The translations under genes were made by a program, and so were the position numbers. Positions 18,518-28,594 of a stretch of 64,000 bases of DNA are shown piece after piece (position 1 is the stretch's first letter; the number at the start of each line of letters is the position of its first letter). The notes beneath the pieces are model-generated. The model made no database searches. It was not told where the DNA came from and worked only from the letters and a program-made list of their open reading frames with translations. The DNA is from a bacterium (GTDB lineage: Bacteria; Armatimonadota; UBA5829), in contig JAJFVF010000009.1 of assembly GCA_021371935.1 (NCBI GenBank), positions 131,803 through 195,802 on the forward strand, read 5' to 3'.

Positions 18518-21500
18518 ATGAGACGTATAACCATACTGCTTATTGCATCTTCTTTTGCGTGGTTGATCTTTATTCAGTCTGCATTTTCCGATGTTCACTA
18601 CGTTGTGCCAAACGGAAGCGGTGATGGGTCCAGCTGGACCAATGCCAGATCGTCTATACAGACGGCAATTGACAATGCCACAAGTGGCGATGAGGTCTGG
18701 GTTGCGGCGGGCACGTATGAAGAACAGCTAACATTGCAAGAGGGAGTTTGCATCTACGGTGGCTTTGCAGGCGATGAGACGAGCCGGACTCCTCGAGGCG
18801 CTTGTCCGCCGTCAGGGTCAATTTCCAATGAGACAATTATCAGCAGCAATACCGGTGGTCCCGTTGTATATTCATTGTCTGGGATCACGAATGCGACTGT
18901 GATCGATGGCTTCACCATTAAGAACAAACCAAACCTCGGGAGTGGCATAGTATGCACTTCGTCTTCTCCGATAATAAGCCACAATCGTATAGAGCGTAAC
19001 AATTCGTATGGTGTATACGCATCAACCGGAAGCCCCATTATCGAATACAATGTGATAATTAACAACACAGGTGGCGGTGTTTTCTGTGGCACGTATGCCG
19101 CAGCTAGTGTAAAGAACAACATCATACGCGGCAACAAAGGGCCTGGTGTCTATTGCTGCAGTGACTCGACTGTAAGAGGCAATTTCATCTGTGGCAATGG
19201 CGGATATGGTAATGGCGGCGGCATCTATTGCAGCGGTAGTGCGACAATTGTAAACAATACAGTTGTGTCGAACTTTTCCTGCTTGGATGGCGGCGGTATA
19301 TACATCTACGGTTCTCCAATACTGTCCAATAACATAGTTGCATACAACTCGTCAGGGATAATAGCCGTTTCCGGCACACCCTCACTCAGTTGCAATTGCG
19401 TCTATGGGAATGTCGCCTATGCTTACTCGGGGCTATCTGCAGGCACTGGCGACATTGATGATGATCCAGAGCTTATTGATTTCGAATATGGCAATCTCCA
19501 TATATCCGGCATTTCGCCATGCATCGATGGTGGTGATGACAATGCCGGCACATCCGGCTATGACATCGATGGCGAGGCAAGGAAGACTGGCAATTATGTC
19601 GATATCGGCGCTGACGAGTACTATTCGAATGCATATTCCCAGACGGGTCCTGAGGTCATTGCCATGGTGGATGCAAACGGCAGCGACAACAATGACGGAC
19701 TGTCATGGACTACTCCAAAAGCTACTATCCAGGCTGCAATCGATGTGGCGGCGCGGCAGGGCGGTGAAGTATGGGTCAAGGATGAGACATATGATGAGAA
19801 CCTGACACTGTATGCCTATGTGTATCTGTATGGCGGTTTTCACAATAGTGAGACACAGCTATCTCAGCGAGACTGGCAAAGTTACACTACGACAATAGAT
19901 GGATCGTATGGCAGCGATCCGGTTGTATGCGCAGACTTTGTGGGTCATATGGTCAATTGTATTGATGGGTTTTCGGTAGTAAATGGTGACAATGACCTTG
20001 GTGCGGGCATTCGATGTAAATTTGCCTCCACACGCATATCGAACAATATCATCGAATACAATGACTCTCACATCTGTGGCGGCGGAATATATTGCGGTCA
20101 GGGTTCATTTACTGATATATCCAATAATATCATACGGCACAACACTTGTGATTATGACACAGAAAAGGATCCGTTCGGCGGCGGTGGCATAGGCTGCAGA
20201 CTTGCTTATCCGACCATTACGAATAACCTGATATATCAAAACACCAATGGCGGCGGTGTGTATATTTCCAGAAACGGCGTTTCAACAAGCCTTGCACCTG
20301 CGCTGACGAACAATACGATAGTCAATAATTCGGATATCTACAGCAAGGCTGGGATATATTGCTATTACTGCCCGGCATCCATCAATAATAATATTATTGC
20401 AAGCAACACCGGCTATGGCGTATATTGCGACGGTTCCGGTTCCTCGCTGCCGACGCTGTATAATAACGACTTCTACGGCAACACTACGGCTTGTTATCCC
20501 ACCGGCATCTGGAATACGACTAACATTACCAGCGTCCCGGGGTTCGTCAACACTTCAGCAGGCAACTATCATCTTTCGTCCACTTCAAATTGCATCAACA
20601 ACGGCTTGAATACCGCGGCGGGAATACCAAGTATAGAATTTGATGGCGGGCCACGTATAGTGCCTACTAATGGAACAGTTGACATTGGTGCAGATGAATA
20701 TAGTGACTCCGTACCAACAGGAAGTATACTAGTCAATTCTGGTGATGAAACGACCAGCAGCATAAATGTTGTGCTCAGTTTGTCGGCAACCGATGGTGGA
20801 AGCGGTATAGATCAAATGCAAATCAGCAATGATGGTGTATTTGACACTGAACCTTGGGAGGCATACACAAGAACAAAACAATGGGCACTGGCAGAAGGAC
20901 CAAATGGTATTCGGACAGTGTATGCAAGATTTAAGAACTATATTAGCAATATCTCAAGTACGTATTCCGACACTATTTTACTCGGTAATGGCGAGCAAGT
21001 GTATTGTGTCAGCAATTCCGGTGATAACACATCTGGTATCGGTTGGGATCATGCTCTACATAATATCCAGGATGCGATAGATACTGCGCAGTCTGGTGAT
21101 GAGGTATGGGTAGATAGTGACAGCTATTGTGAATGCATTATACTCACTTCTGGTGTGAAATTGTATGGTGGTTTTTCGTATGGAGACACTTCAAAAGAAG
21201 ATAGATACACACATGAATATTTGATACCGACTTATCTCTCCCCAGGTCAAGGCAGCACAATAACAGTTGAATCTGGCGCAACTAGTACGACTGTCATAGA
21301 TGGATTCAGTATATCAAGGGGAATAGGTACATACAACGGAGGAGCATATTACGGCGGCGCTATATTTTGTAATCAGGCTTCTCCCACGATATCACATAAT
21401 TACATCTATAATAGTGGTTCCTTTCAGGATGCATGCTATGGTGGTGGGATTTATTGCAGCTATGCGTCACCCGTGATTACAAACAATCTCATACTCAGCA

Positions 21501-24500
21501 ATGATTCTACAATAGACGCTGTGGCGGTTTGGTGTTCAAATACAGAACTGACTTTTGTAAACAATACAGTTGCAGCCAATCGGACGAGCATGTATGGTGG
21601 TGGTTTGTACCTCGACCATTGTACAGGACTTGTGGCGAATAACATAATTAGTGATAACTTACTATCCGGCATTCATACTGTTGGCACCACATTCCCAACA
21701 TTTGAAAATAACTGTGTTTCTCGAAATGGCGATTATTGGGTAGTGGCAGATAACTACACAGGTGATATGGCAGAGCCTACTGGTAATGGGAATATCTCCC
21801 TTGACCCACTGTTCGATAATTATGGTTATTACAACCTCACTGTTCTGTCTCCATGTATTGATGCTGGTGACGATACCGCAGCTGGCTCCATCCTGGTCGA
21901 TATATTCTGGCAGACAAGGAAGTTTGATACAAAGCGGGGAAGCGATCTTGTAGATATGGGAGCAGTAGAATACGTTGATACAGTTCCCCCAACAGTAGCC
22001 TCAGTTCATCCAGAAGGTGTATCATCAAACTCTTGCACCTGCTCCACGTCTCAGCTATATGCAACGTGGAGTGTATATAATACGGATGCTGCTACCGAAT
22101 GCCAATATGCCATAGGTGAATCGGCTTCATATCCTCCAAGCACCTATATAGTCGACTGGACTTCGGATGGAGTAACTTGCGATGAGGACCATTACAGTTA
22201 TTGTGTCAGAAAGACAGGCTTGAATCTTCAGTCTGGGCATACTTATTACTTCTACATCAAAGCTATTGATGGTGCAGGAAATGAAAGCGATGTGGCTGTT
22301 GCAGAAGTTACCGTAGGATGCTCCACTCCAACCATAGAGGATGCGCTCAGGTGTGCAGATGGTGAGATTGTAAGCTGCACACTAAACAATCTGATCGTGA
22401 CCGCTGGTACTTCGCAGTTCAATGCCAACGGCGAATACCACATGTATGTATATGATAGCAGTCCGGGAAGAGTAAATACTACTAAATATTATGGTCTTCG
22501 TGTTGATTTTGAAAACGGTACACCTGCATCTTGCCAGCCTGAAGATTATGTGTCGATCAAAGGCAGAATGACCACCATTGGCGGCGAGCGCGTAATGGTG
22601 ATTGACCTTAGCGATCAGTATGACTATTACTATGCCGTTACGAGTGCCAGCAATCAGTTTTCTGTTGAGCGTGTTACAGATCTCTTCCATATTGCTCCCA
22701 ACTCCTATCTGGTTATAAATGGAATCACGATGCCGGGAGTAACCCGTCCTGTTGGTGGTAGTGCATTAAAGGGTAAGCTCGTATCTCCATCAGACATCAA
22801 TTTAGGTGGCTGGTACTATTTCGTAACGTACAAAGATACGGTAAATAAATTCCTTTATGTAGATGATACGAGTGTGAGAGGTCTTGGTCTAGATTCTGAA
22901 GGGAATTCATGCCCTACGGACGGTAACGGCCTCAATAACGGAGTATGCGCTGAAGGTATAAGAGTAGACTACAGTTGGATGGCTGATAGTTTGCCCGTCT
23001 GTGATGTGGGAAGCGGCGTAAAGATTACCGGATTGTGCGCAAGCACCGAAATTGAAACTTATGACCAAGAGAATGAAGACGTAAGGCTCGTAAGGCTGCG
23101 CCAGAATGCAGACCTCCAAGTTGGCCCAACAATCACTTCACCAACACTAAACCAGATCGTGCAATCGGCATATCCAATAATTGTGTTTACTGATCCTATC
23201 AATCTTAAAAACGAAGTAAATGGTTCTGTCCAGAGCAGTCACCAGTTCATACAACTTTCAATCGGAACGGAAGACAATCCTGATGGGACATGTCCAATAC
23301 TGCAGAATTCGACTAATACAGTGCAGTGGCCGGAGACAGACGATGAGTGGATGACTCTACAAGCCGGGATAGATTACTATGCTTTTGTAAGAGTCACCAA
23401 TGATGAGAATTACGAGTCCAATCCGGATTCATGGAGTCCGTGGAGTCCTCATGGGCTTAAGTTCAGAGTGGCACCGACCAGAATCATTACGCCTGTCGAT
23501 GAGTCCACAATCTGGGATGTGACACCGCTGATAAGTTGGAGATATGACAGTGCTTCGGAGTCGGGTGACACATTCCAGGCTAAGGTGACATCAGAAAATG
23601 GCCAAACTCAGTATTGGAGCGGAAGCGTTACGGGTGACGATCATTTGACATGCACCACGGAGCTTTCGTCCGGCACGTATCATGCCTACCTGAAGAAGTC
23701 ATCTGAGACCGAATGGGAAATACATACATTCACAGTCCATACGAACGCATCAGATGCGGGTCAGACCGAAACAGGCACTGCGGAGTATACGTATGATCGA
23801 TATGGAAACCTTGAGACTATGGTCGATTGGCGTGGAACGACAACATACTATTACGATGGGTTGAACAGGCTAATTAAGACGCACCTGACATCCGCCATGC
23901 AAGAGTGGGATGGTCAGGAAGTAATCTACAAACATGGGTCAAATGGCGATAAGAGTGGTTATGACTTGAAGGGTAACCGCACCAGGATGGTTACAGTGAG
24001 TCTTTCTCCGTCATTCACTCATCCGACTAAATATGACTATACGGACCTCGGGCAGCTTGCGAAGGTAACTGACCAGCTTGACGGCGAGACGAAATATACC
24101 TATAACAATATGGGGTTGGTATCGGGCATTACATATCCGAACAACACGTATAGTGTTTATACATACGATGATGCCAGGTACTGGCTCACCAATATCACTC
24201 ATATGAAATCGGACGATGTAACCATAATCGGCAGCTTCACATATGGCTATGATACGGCCAGTGTCGGTAACAATGGAACGCGGACGTCTGTTACGGAAAA
24301 TATTCTGAAGCCTGACGACAGCCGCATACAGTCAGCGGTGACATATTCTTATGATGATCTGTATCGCCTCACAAGCGAGGTTCGGACCGGCAGTGAAGCT
24401 TACAGCAAGTCCTACTATTACGATCTTGCGGGCAACCGCACTTCGATGGTGGATGGCGCGACAACGACCACCTACTTCTACGATGCTGCGAATAAATTGA

Positions 24501-25480
24501 CCTCATCAGTTACCGGTTCCAGCACGACGTTGTATAAATATGATGGCGCGGGAAACATAAGAACAGCCACGACAGATTTTACTGATGTCACCACCTATAC
24601 CTGGGGATTCAGGAATATGATGACCAAGTGGGAGAAGACTGGCGAGACGACTGTTGAGTATGGATATGATGGATATGGGATGAGAGTAATAGTAGTCCCA
24701 GACGGCGGTACGGCTACACGATTCTTGCTTGATCGAAAGGAAATTGCTGAAGAGATTACCGGATCAACTTCTACAACCTACGTAGGACCAGGATTGATTA
24801 GCCAGATATCCGGTGAAACTCGAACAATCTATCATGCCGATGGTCTGGGCAGCACAAGGGCTATAACTAATGGAACTCAGACTGTAATCGAAGCTGGAGT
24901 CTATAGCGCTTATGGCAATCTGGAGGCAGAATACGGTGCTTATTCTAGTGATGGTTTTGGATTTGCAGGACAATACAGATATTATTCCGATGCCACGGGT
25001 CTATATTATATCAAGGCCAGGTACTATAACACCATTCATGGTTCGTTCACAGCACGTGACACAATTGGTGACGTTGCTGGATATAATCTGTACATATACT
25101 GTGACGGCAATCCAGCAAATAACGTTGATCCAACTGGAAATATATATATACCTTTACCTGGCTGGGGTGAAACGACGTTTGAATGGTTGCATTTTATGAA
25201 ATGCATTAATAAAATCATAGAAGAGGCGACTGAAATGCATCGCACAAACGACAAGTTGGCGCATTGTTATTCTGCATGTTCAATCTTACAAAGATGCGTA
25301 CCGCCAATAGGTAAATCAATAAAAGATATTCTTGCTCTAATAGGCGAAATATATAGTTGGGATAATGATATGTATGACAATATAGCCAACAGTATAGGAG
25401 CAGGCCTCGGTGCATCTGGAATGCCATGTTCTTGTGCATGTGAAATTGCAACATCCACTTTGCCCAACAACCCAGGATAA
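18518..25480 (+). CDS. Giant secreted beta-helix/YD-repeat RHS protein with variable C-terminal tip
   Basis: 2320 residues. Signal peptide (1-24) is followed by three right-handed beta-helix modules (about 25-370, 383-731 and 827-1150). Each opens with a GSGDGSSW/AIDNA/GDEVWVAAGTY-type motif and ends near VDIGADEY. Fibronectin- and OB-like beta domains fill about 733-825 and 1150-1745. YD repeats start near 1753 (EYTYDRYGNLETMVDW). The RHS core (about 2146-2207, GFAGQYRYYSDATGLYYIKA to NNVDPTGN) precedes a 113-residue tip with Cys motifs AHCYSAC and GLGASGMPC. By analogy with RHS proteins the tip would be a released effector; its activity is unknown. AAAGGA precedes the ATG. Confidence 0.88.
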   Translation: MRRITILLIASSFAWLIFIQSAFSDVHYVVPNGSGDGSSWTNARSSIQTAIDNATSGDEVWVAAGTYEEQLTLQEGVCIYGGFAGDETSRTPRGACPPSGSISNETIISSNTGGPVVYSLSGITNATVIDGFTIKNKPNLGSGIVCTSSSPIISHNRIERNNSYGVYASTGSPIIEYNVIINNTGGGVFCGTYAAASVKNNIIRGNKGPGVYCCSDSTVRGNFICGNGGYGNGGGIYCSGSATIVNNTVVSNFSCLDGGGIYIYGSPILSNNIVAYNSSGIIAVSGTPSLSCNCVYGNVAYAYSGLSAGTGDIDDDPELIDFEYGNLHISGISPCIDGGDDNAGTSGYDIDGEARKTGNYVDIGADEYYSNAYSQTGPEVIAMVDANGSDNNDGLSWTTPKATIQAAIDVAARQGGEVWVKDETYDENLTLYAYVYLYGGFHNSETQLSQRDWQSYTTTIDGSYGSDPVVCADFVGHMVNCIDGFSVVNGDNDLGAGIRCKFASTRISNNIIEYNDSHICGGGIYCGQGSFTDISNNIIRHNTCDYDTEKDPFGGGGIGCRLAYPTITNNLIYQNTNGGGVYISRNGVSTSLAPALTNNTIVNNSDIYSKAGIYCYYCPASINNNIIASNTGYGVYCDGSGSSLPTLYNNDFYGNTTACYPTGIWNTTNITSVPGFVNTSAGNYHLSSTSNCINNGLNTAAGIPSIEFDGGPRIVPTNGTVDIGADEYSDSVPTGSILVNSGDETTSSINVVLSLSATDGGSGIDQMQISNDGVFDTEPWEAYTRTKQWALAEGPNGIRTVYARFKNYISNISSTYSDTILLGNGEQVYCVSNSGDNTSGIGWDHALHNIQDAIDTAQSGDEVWVDSDSYCECIILTSGVKLYGGFSYGDTSKEDRYTHEYLIPTYLSPGQGSTITVESGATSTTVIDGFSISRGIGTYNGGAYYGGAIFCNQASPTISHNYIYNSGSFQDACYGGGIYCSYASPVITNNLILSNDSTIDAVAVWCSNTELTFVNNTVAANRTSMYGGGLYLDHCTGLVANNIISDNLLSGIHTVGTTFPTFENNCVSRNGDYWVVADNYTGDMAEPTGNGNISLDPLFDNYGYYNLTVLSPCIDAGDDTAAGSILVDIFWQTRKFDTKRGSDLVDMGAVEYVDTVPPTVASVHPEGVSSNSCTCSTSQLYATWSVYNTDAATECQYAIGESASYPPSTYIVDWTSDGVTCDEDHYSYCVRKTGLNLQSGHTYYFYIKAIDGAGNESDVAVAEVTVGCSTPTIEDALRCADGEIVSCTLNNLIVTAGTSQFNANGEYHMYVYDSSPGRVNTTKYYGLRVDFENGTPASCQPEDYVSIKGRMTTIGGERVMVIDLSDQYDYYYAVTSASNQFSVERVTDLFHIAPNSYLVINGITMPGVTRPVGGSALKGKLVSPSDINLGGWYYFVTYKDTVNKFLYVDDTSVRGLGLDSEGNSCPTDGNGLNNGVCAEGIRVDYSWMADSLPVCDVGSGVKITGLCASTEIETYDQENEDVRLVRLRQNADLQVGPTITSPTLNQIVQSAYPIIVFTDPINLKNEVNGSVQSSHQFIQLSIGTEDNPDGTCPILQNSTNTVQWPETDDEWMTLQAGIDYYAFVRVTNDENYESNPDSWSPWSPHGLKFRVAPTRIITPVDESTIWDVTPLISWRYDSASESGDTFQAKVTSENGQTQYWSGSVTGDDHLTCTTELSSGTYHAYLKKSSETEWEIHTFTVHTNASDAGQTETGTAEYTYDRYGNLETMVDWRGTTTYYYDGLNRLIKTHLTSAMQEWDGQEVIYKHGSNGDKSGYDLKGNRTRMVTVSLSPSFTHPTKYDYTDLGQLAKVTDQLDGETKYTYNNMGLVSGITYPNNTYSVYTYDDARYWLTNITHMKSDDVTIIGSFTYGYDTASVGNNGTRTSVTENILKPDDSRIQSAVTYSYDDLYRLTSEVRTGSEAYSKSYYYDLAGNRTSMVDGATTTTYFYDAANKLTSSVTGSSTTLYKYDGAGNIRTATTDFTDVTTYTWGFRNMMTKWEKTGETTVEYGYDGYGMRVIVVPDGGTATRFLLDRKEIAEEITGSTSTTYVGPGLISQISGETRTIYHADGLGSTRAITNGTQTVIEAGVYSAYGNLEAEYGAYSSDGFGFAGQYRYYSDATGLYYIKARYYNTIHGSFTARDTIGDVAGYNLYIYCDGNPANNVDPTGNIYIPLPGWGETTFEWLHFMKCINKIIEEATEMHRTNDKLAHCYSACSILQRCVPPIGKSIKDILALIGEIYSWDNDMYDNIANSIGAGLGASGMPCSCACEIATSTLPNNPG
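24506..24687 (+). repeat. 182-bp RHS homology block, copy 1
   Basis: This segment within the giant gene is repeated at 27149-27330 with only three mismatches by eye. It covers the last YD repeats before the core. Beyond it the two copies diverge. Confidence 0.95.
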
Positions 25481-25494
25481 AGGAGAATTATTCC

Positions 25495-25881
25495 GTGTTG
25501 AATACTAAACAAATTGGTCTTCTCTTATTGTGTTTTTTTATCGGACTTACAGTTGGACTATTGCCAAGTCAGCCTGTTGCGTGGAAAACCCATGAAATGG
25601 AACGCCAGCGCCACGAAGCAGTGCTATTACTTACTATGACAGGTGTAGGACAGGCACAAGAAGATGTCCACAGGTGGCTAGGAAAACCAAACGATATCTA
25701 CAGAAACAACTTGGAACTCACACTCAGCAATCCAGGAGTATTTGTTCCAACCCGCCCAGTTCAGAATTCAACTGTTTGGTTTTTTTCTAAAGATGCTTTT
25801 GTGGTTTATGTTTATATGTCTCCATCGGGAACAGTACAGACCTCTTATGTGGTGCCGCGTGAGAATTGGAGAAGCAGATGA
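25495..25881 (+). CDS. Small membrane-anchored BamE/SmpA-like protein (paralogue 1 of 6)
   Basis: 128 residues with an N-terminal transmembrane or signal helix (6-24) and an external domain containing GVGQAQEDVHRWLGKPND, later VWFFSKDAFVVYVYMSPSG. The pattern 'G-x4-DV-x3-LG-x-P ... YVY-x3-G' recurs in five more genes nearby and resembles the BamE/SmpA fold. GTG start with AAAGGAG upstream. It directly follows the RHS tip, the usual place for an immunity gene; that role is inference. Confidence 0.65.
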   Translation: MLNTKQIGLLLLCFFIGLTVGLLPSQPVAWKTHEMERQRHEAVLLLTMTGVGQAQEDVHRWLGKPNDIYRNNLELTLSNPGVFVPTRPVQNSTVWFFSKDAFVVYVYMSPSGTVQTSYVVPRENWRSR

Positions 25882-26210
25882 AGTTGATAGGCTTATATGC
25901 ATTGTTCACGTTAGTTTTGGTTGGCATCCTATATGAGTGTTATCTTGTTTATGGCCAATACCTTCTTTTGGAAGTGTATCCTTCAAGACAAGAAATGGCG
26001 TATAGAACAATACCAATGATTAGACCCGGCATTATGGACGATGATCTAGTAAAGCTGGCGGGGTCTCCAACTGCCAAAACAATAGGGCGTTCACGCACTT
26101 CTAAAGATGCGGCTTACATATGGGAATATCGCCAGTGGCCAAGTTGTGCTGCATATGTGTATATCGACACACATGGACTTGTGGTTGCTGTCAGATATGT
26201 GCCGACTTAA
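25878..26210 (+). CDS. Small membrane-anchored BamE/SmpA-like protein (paralogue 2 of 6)
   Basis: 110 residues: one membrane helix (3-25), then IRPGIMDDDLVKLAGSP and CAAYVYIDTHGLVVAV, matching the shared pattern. Its ATG overlaps the previous stop (ATGA), with GGAG 6 bp upstream, so the pair is translationally coupled. Confidence 0.6.
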   Translation: MKLIGLYALFTLVLVGILYECYLVYGQYLLLEVYPSRQEMAYRTIPMIRPGIMDDDLVKLAGSPTAKTIGRSRTSKDAAYIWEYRQWPSCAAYVYIDTHGLVVAVRYVPT

Positions 26211-26362
26211 TAAGGATGATAGCAAGCATACGTCTTAGCGACCGTGGTTGTGGTGTATGTTAATAAAAGTATGGAATCACCTCGGCGCATCTCTTGGACA
26301 AGACATCTGTGTAGACTGTGATGAAGCGTGTGTTGAGGCAGTCAGCATATAAGGTGAATATT

Positions 26363-26797
26363 ATGGTCAATATTATTATGCCGTTAGTTTTGTTGGTGGC
26401 TTTCTTCGGTGTGCTGGCATTATATCTTGCTAAGTTACTCGATTTGATCAAGATGTCAGGATGCGTTCTGCTTGTAACCGTACCCATTGCCATGTTGCTA
26501 TACATAGGTCTAATTTTGGGACCATTGAATGAACTTAAATGGTACGCGCCGTACATTTCAGTGAGTGGATTGCACCGTCATGATGTTGTTACGCAATTAG
26601 GAGAGCCAGACAAAGTAATGCCGGCTGGGACATCATTTTGTCCTGTTTATAAGCAGGAAGAAGTATGGTTGTATAACGACGGTCCAAGAATTGCGTCGCG
26701 TACATTTTGCATATTTATATCTAAGAAAGGTAATGTGAGCGCAGTGTTTTCTGCGCGCTATTTCAACGATAATGACCAACACATCAATTCTAGATAG
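26363..26797 (+). CDS. Small membrane BamE/SmpA-like protein, type X (paralogue 3 of 6)
   Basis: 144 residues with two N-terminal membrane helices (about 5-25 and 35-57) ending in a LGPL motif, followed by VSGLHRHDVVTQLGEPDK and EVWLYNDG, then FCIFISKKGNVSAV. It pairs best with the protein at 28175 (same two-helix start and LGPL). Start taken at the ATG after AAGGTG; an upstream GTG at 26318 is possible. It overlaps the next gene by 26 bp. Confidence 0.6.
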   Translation: MVNIIMPLVLLVAFFGVLALYLAKLLDLIKMSGCVLLVTVPIAMLLYIGLILGPLNELKWYAPYISVSGLHRHDVVTQLGEPDKVMPAGTSFCPVYKQEEVWLYNDGPRIASRTFCIFISKKGNVSAVFSARYFNDNDQHINSR

Positions 26798-27137
26798 ACC
26801 ATTGTCAGACAGGAAATTACGTATTGTCATTTTAGCTATAATAATGCTCATTATAATTATACAGTGGGCTTGGATAGCAACGCTGTCTGAATTATATGAG
26901 CTGATGTCAGGTGGTTCTGTGGGGCTTAGGGAGAAGGATGTGCGTAATAAACTTGGTGCTCCTGTGGATGTGGCGCATGATTCTGTTCCACATTTGCCGG
27001 GATTTTATCCTATTCCATCACAAAAAGCGGAACACCAAGGGAAAATCCTAATCTATAAACGCTTTCGTTATTGCGCATACATTTACATAAGCAAATCTGA
27101 TCGAGTGACTGCAAATTTTATTGCGCATAGATTCTGA
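26772..27137 (+). CDS. Small membrane BamE/SmpA-like protein, type Y (paralogue 4 of 6)
   Basis: 121 residues with one membrane helix (about 18-36), LSELYELMSGGSVG, then LREKDVRNKLGAPVD and ILIYKRFRYCAYIYI. It is clearly homologous to the protein at 28595 (shared TLSELY/SLSELY, GLxEKDVR, YHPIP/YPIP, FRYCAY, FIA-RF tail). It overlaps the preceding type X gene, as an X-Y module. Confidence 0.65.
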   Translation: MTNTSILDRPLSDRKLRIVILAIIMLIIIIQWAWIATLSELYELMSGGSVGLREKDVRNKLGAPVDVAHDSVPHLPGFYPIPSQKAEHQGKILIYKRFRYCAYIYISKSDRVTANFIAHRF

Positions 27138-27148
27138 CTATATGTTTT

Positions 27149-27330
27149 TCAGTTACCGGTTCCAGCACGACGTTGTATAAATATGATGGCGCGGGAAACA
27201 TAAGAACAGCCACGACAGATTTTACTGATGTCACCACCTATACCTGGGGATTCAGGAATATGATGACCAAGTGGCAGAAGACTGGCGAGACAACTGTTGA
27301 GTATGGATATGATGGATATGGGATGCGAGT
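27149..27330 (+). repeat. 182-bp RHS homology block, copy 2
   Basis: Near-identical to 24506-24687 (offset 2643 bp, three mismatches seen). It begins 12 bp after the stop of the type Y gene. Confidence 0.95.
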
Positions 27331-28144
27331 GAGGAAAACACCTAGTGGTGGTACACCGACTGATTATTTACTGGATGTTAGTGAAGTTGTCGAAGAGATA
27401 TCGACAACAAATGTGACTTCGTACGCAAGACCATGGTTACCTATTAAGATTTCAGGGACAGCCTATATGGTTTTCTATGCTGATTGCCTTGGTAGCACAC
27501 GGATTATTGCAAATGCAAACTCGATTGTTCAAATGGCGGCTGCATATGATGCATTCGGCAATCCGATTAATGGCATTGCGGAAAGTTTTGGTTTTGCGGG
27601 ACAGTACCGCTATAGCTTGGATTCGATCAACATATATTACCTGAAAGCAAGATATTATAACCCAGAGGTTGGCCGATTCACAAGTAGAGACCCATTAGGT
27701 TATAGGGGTGGAATAAACCTCTATGAATATGCTGGAAACAATCCAGTTATGCGCATTGATCCAACTGGACTTGTGAAGTGGTGGGTACCTTTTGTACCGG
27801 CGTGGATAATGACCTTGATTGATTCACCGTGTTTTGCAAATGCAATTGGTACAGGGCAAGGGTGGAGAGATGGCCATAACAATAATATGGCTCATTGCAC
27901 TCTGACTTGTGAATTGGCAAGGTGTCCTGGATTATCATATGGTGATTCTCAAATACTGGAAGGACTATTCGAGGAATTACAATGGCTATTTGGTCCTTTT
28001 AATAATCCGTGGTGGGATGCTGCAGCTTTTTATGATGCTGTTGGTGATGGATTAGGTAGTTATGGCGATCCTTGTAAATCATGCACGGATCTTTGCCAGC
28101 AAGCTTGGGGTGATGGGATGTTGGACTATACGCCTGCGAACTAA
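27149..28144 (+). pseudogene. Orphan RHS core plus C-terminal tip cassette, no start codon
   Basis: The open frame encodes the last YD repeats, an RHS core (GFAGQYRYSLDSINIYYLKA to NPVMRIDPTG) and a distinct tip. The first 182 bp match the giant RHS gene. There is no ATG and no ribosome site near the beginning; only a TTG inside the homology block. The tip (about 120 residues) keeps the Cys layout of the active tip (MAHCTLTCELARC, GLGSYGDPC) but differs elsewhere. This fits a displaced 'orphan tip' that could replace the current tip by recombination through the 182-bp block. Confidence 0.85.
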
Positions 28145-28174
28145 CATGTTTGTTTAGTGAGGATCAGTAAATTG

Positions 28175-28585
28175 ATGTTTATAGCTGCTGTAGTTATCAT
28201 TTGTTGCACGATGCTGCTTATAGCAATTAGCATTGCACATGTGTTTTCTGTAGTGCGGTTGCCTAAATATTTATTGGTACTTTGCGCTACATTAGGTGTT
28301 GCCTTGTACATTATACTTGGTCCGTTACAACTCCAGAAACTCAGTGCATATGCTTCTTATTTAGGTGTTGTTGGATTAAATACTCGTGATACACGTGCGC
28401 TTCTCGGCGCCCCCAGTCATGTTATTGCTGGATTTCAAGAAACAACTTGGCCGGAACTACACCTGCAGCAGGCAGGGAAGATATGGATATATGATTCTGA
28501 TTTGATGTATGGTTATTCTGTTTACGTTGTATTCAATAAAAGTAATTGCCAGGTAGACACAGTCGCATTAATACGAGAAATATGA
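28175..28585 (+). CDS. Small membrane BamE/SmpA-like protein, type X (paralogue 5 of 6)
   Basis: 136 residues, two N-terminal membrane helices ending in LGPLQLQKL, then VGLNTRDTRALLGAPSH and KIWIYDSD, YSVYVVFNKSN. Homologous to the 26363 gene. GAGG lies upstream; TTG at 28172 or ATG at 28175 is the likely start. It follows the orphan tip by about 30 bp, matching the tip-then-X-then-Y order. Confidence 0.6.
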   Translation: MFIAAVVIICCTMLLIAISIAHVFSVVRLPKYLLVLCATLGVALYIILGPLQLQKLSAYASYLGVVGLNTRDTRALLGAPSHVIAGFQETTWPELHLQQAGKIWIYDSDLMYGYSVYVVFNKSNCQVDTVALIREI

Positions 28586-28594
28586 GGAAGGGAC

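Noticed and set aside
18518-25480. Repeated sequence taken as a possible CRISPR or tandem DNA repeat
   Set aside because: Repeats are protein-level beta-helix and YD motifs with no constant repeat-spacer periodicity.
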